From Terasakiella magnetica (GTDB lineage: Bacteria; Pseudomonadota; Alphaproteobacteria; Rhodospirillales; Magnetospirillaceae), in the NCBI GenBank assembly GCA_902729415.1, contig CACVCF010000268.1:1-33743 (forward strand): 33,743 nucleotides of DNA, read 5' to 3'. The notes under the pieces were generated by a model. It was not told the origin of the DNA and searched no databases. It saw only the letters and a list, made by a program, of their open reading frames with translations. Numbering within the stretch: the first letter of the stretch is position 1; each line of letters starts with the position of its first letter. This document shows, piece by piece, positions 32,141 to 33,743 of the stretch. Both the position numbers and the translations under genes were made by a program.

Positions 32141-33340
32141 ATGGCGGCCATGGCGGGGAGACTGGAGGTGGCGGACGTGTTCCGCCGCTTCGGTGGTGCA
32201 TGGCGGGCTGCCCAGGGCGGGCATCTCGATCGCGGCCGTCGCCGGGTGATGGCGGCAATCGAGACATGCCGGACGGCGCGGTTGGGGGGGCATAGCGAAT
32301 CCTGCGGCGCGTGCGGGCTGGTGCGAATCGCCTACAATTCCTGTCGCAATCGGCACTGCCCCAAGTGTCAGGGATTGGCGCGCGCCCAGTGGCTGGAGGA
32401 CCGCCAGGCCGAGTTGCTGCCGGTGCCTTACTTCCATGTCGTCTTCACCGTGCCGGCAGAGATTGCCGCCATCGCTTTTCACAACAAGGCGGTGGTCTAC
32501 GACATCCTGTTCAAGGCCACCAACGAGACGCTGCGCACCATTGCCGCCGATCCCAAGCATCTTGGCGCCGAGCTCGGTTTCGTCACCGTGCTGCATACCT
32601 GGGGACAGGCGTTGCAGCACCATCCCCATCTCCACTGCGTGGTGCCGGCCGGCGGCCTATCCCCGGATGGTCAACGCTGGGTCGCCTGCCGCCCCGGCTT
32701 CTTCCTGCCGGTCAAGGTGTTGTCCCGGCTGTTCCGCCGCTTGTTCCTGGAGCAACTGACGGCGGCCTTCGACGCCGACAAACTCACCTTCTTTTCCGAC
32801 CTCGCCGATCTGACCGATCCCACCGCCTTCGCCCGCCACATGGCGCCGCTGCGCAAGGTGAACTGGGTGGTCTACGCCAAGCGCCCGTTCGGCGGCCCCG
32901 AGCAGGTGCTCGCCTATCTCGGTCGCTATACCCACCGGGTCGCCATCGCCAACAGCCGATTGATCGGAATCGAGGATAGCGGCGTCAGCTTCCGGTGGAA
33001 GGACTATCGCCATCACGACAAGCAGAAGGTGATGACGCTGAAGACCGGAGAATTCATCCGCCGCTTCCTCCTCCATGTCCTGCCTGACGGTTTTCACCGC
33101 ATCCGCCATTACGGATTTCTCGCCAATGGCCGCCGCGCCGCCAAGCTGGAAAACTGCCGCCGGCTGCTGGCCGTGCCGACGCCGCCGATCGCGGTGGCCG
33201 GCACCCCGGATGACTACCGTGATCGCCATCACCATCTCACTGGCAACGACCTCCGCCGCTGCCCATGCTGCGGCGGCACCATGGTGCCGCTTGCTCCCAT
33301 CCCCCGTTCACCGGCTATCCTACGGATCGACACGTCATGA
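32141..33340 (+). CDS. IS91-family HUH transposase, 399 aa
   Basis: A rolling-circle (HUH) transposase. An N-terminal zinc finger reads CGACGLVRIAYNSC followed by HCPKC (about 53 to 75). The HUH metal motif is HPHLHCVV (about 162 to 169). The catalytic tyrosine region is YLGRYTHRVAIANSR. A second CxxC pair, CPCCGG, occurs near the C-terminus. The full length suggests a functional enzyme. It is translationally coupled to the recombinase. It nicks one strand at the element end and moves it as a single-stranded circle, according to the IS91 family model. Confidence 0.94.
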   Translation: MAAMAGRLEVADVFRRFGGAWRAAQGGHLDRGRRRVMAAIETCRTARLGGHSESCGACGLVRIAYNSCRNRHCPKCQGLARAQWLEDRQAELLPVPYFHVVFTVPAEIAAIAFHNKAVVYDILFKATNETLRTIAADPKHLGAELGFVTVLHTWGQALQHHPHLHCVVPAGGLSPDGQRWVACRPGFFLPVKVLSRLFRRLFLEQLTAAFDADKLTFFSDLADLTDPTAFARHMAPLRKVNWVVYAKRPFGGPEQVLAYLGRYTHRVAIANSRLIGIEDSGVSFRWKDYRHHDKQKVMTLKTGEFIRRFLLHVLPDGFHRIRHYGFLANGRRAAKLENCRRLLAVPTPPIAVAGTPDDYRDRHHHLTGNDLRRCPCCGGTMVPLAPIPRSPAILRIDTS

Positions 33341-33743
33341 TCGTCAGCCCGTTCGGCACTGCCATCTCGACCGCGATCTCACCAACGGCGTCCGATTCCG
33401 GCGTTTCTGGCTGCCCATGCCTCACCATATCGCCGGGCAGAGAGGTCATGCCCAACGCCGATCTGGACATTATGGCAGCCGACACCGTCATGACGTCGTC
33501 GACCACCGTGTCGGGCAGCTTGATTTTGGCAATCATCTCGCCTCGACCGGCGCCTGGCGCACCCACCGTTTCGGTCAAATCCCCATAGACCTGGTCCCCG
33601 TCTCGCGGTTTCGTTCAATCCGGCTTCTCAGAGGTCCGGCTCCTTTGGGGGCTGGTGCCTCCTTGGCCGGACCTCAGAGAACCCTCCAGATTCCCAAATT
33701 GGTTCCGATGTGATTCAAGATTCCTGCTGGAGCAGGAGGCCAG
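33341..33743. other. Right end: no gene seen, two structured segments
   Basis: After the transposase stop there is no believable ORF; frames open here are shadows of the transposase tail. The segment holds the right inverted repeat of the IS91-type element (33605 to 33621) and, just outside, a 16-base-arm hairpin (33625 to 33681). The final 60 bases carry no recognised feature. Confidence 0.6.
33625..33681. repeat. Long hairpin just outside the IS91-type right end
   Basis: TTCTCAGAGGTCCGGC (33625 to 33640) and GCCGGACCTCAGAGAA (33666 to 33681) pair over 16 bases with one mismatch around a 25-base loop. It lies four bases past the inverted repeat. It may be a rolling-circle terminus, a transcription terminator or the edge of another element. 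Confidence 0.6.

Larger units (their letters stand above)
31177..33621 (+). mobile_element. IS91-type element with recombinase, 17-bp inverted ends
   Basis: GGATTGAACGAAACCGC at 31177 to 31193 recurs perfectly as its reverse complement at 33605 to 33621, enclosing a tyrosine recombinase gene and an IS91-family transposase gene. The whole is about 2.4 kb. A hairpin (31234 to 31269; GTCTGACAGGGTTGG with CCACCCTTCAGAC) lies inside the left end. IS91 elements move by rolling circle and usually lack long inverted ends, so these repeats are worth noting. No target duplication was identified. Confidence 0.82.

Noticed and set aside
33075..33713. Open frame across the IS91-type transposase tail and right end
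   Set aside because: It overlaps the transposase in another frame, crosses the element's inverted repeat and has low-complexity composition.

Overview
The window reads as a piece of an alphaproteobacterial chromosome, most likely a Magnetospirillum-like magnetotactic member of the Rhodospirillaceae. The reasons are the high-GC core genes, a cytochrome b/c1 fusion next to a Rieske protein, an alphaproteobacterial-type AddA, and two proteins carrying the Gly-Leu repeat membrane motif of the magnetosome proteins Mms6, MamD and MamG/Mms5. The assignment comes from reading the sequence; no database search was run.

Region 1 (1 to about 13116) is accessory DNA, less GC-rich than the rest in several stretches. 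It opens with the tnpB/tnpA end of an IS66-family element, followed by a hypothetical gene, a 44-codon minus-strand small ORF, and a small regulator-like gene. Next is a plus-strand pair: a membrane-anchored coiled-coil protein and a VWA-TM-PilZ protein. A minus-strand block of six genes (10238 down to 4893) follows. It encodes a 569-aa protein of unknown function, an Mms6/MamG-like protein with a long Ala-rich tail, a MamD-like repeat protein, a 267-aa unknown, a 62-aa membrane peptide and a small zinc-finger protein. Beyond a divergent promoter region lie a DUF6641-like gene, an AT-rich ORF flanked by a 99-bp direct repeat, and a tyrosine integrase abutting the 3' end of tRNA-Arg(CCU). This is the usual layout of an integrative island whose far end lies left of the window.

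Region 2 (13116 to about 31160) is core-like. It holds tRNA-Arg, an EF-G-like GTPase, an XRE regulator, a GT-C-like membrane protein, a WbuC-like cupin with an AbrB-family membrane protein, and a trmL/methyltransferase/nadK operon. These are followed by petA and petBC (cytochrome bc1 complex), a TetR regulator, a diguanylate cyclase translationally coupled to addA, and a UbiA-family prenyltransferase. Two copies of a structured intergenic repeat flank the cupin/AbrB pair.

Region 3 (31177 to 33621) is an IS91-type mobile element with an XerC/D-like recombinase, a HUH transposase and 17-bp perfect terminal inverted repeats.

The most interesting part is the island block at 2279 to 10323. Magnetosome-matrix-like proteins, a VWA/PilZ protein and a coiled-coil partner sit between two copies of the same 21-bp palindrome on a tRNA-integrated element. 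This could be an undescribed magnetosome- or envelope-associated accessory cluster. That function is inference.
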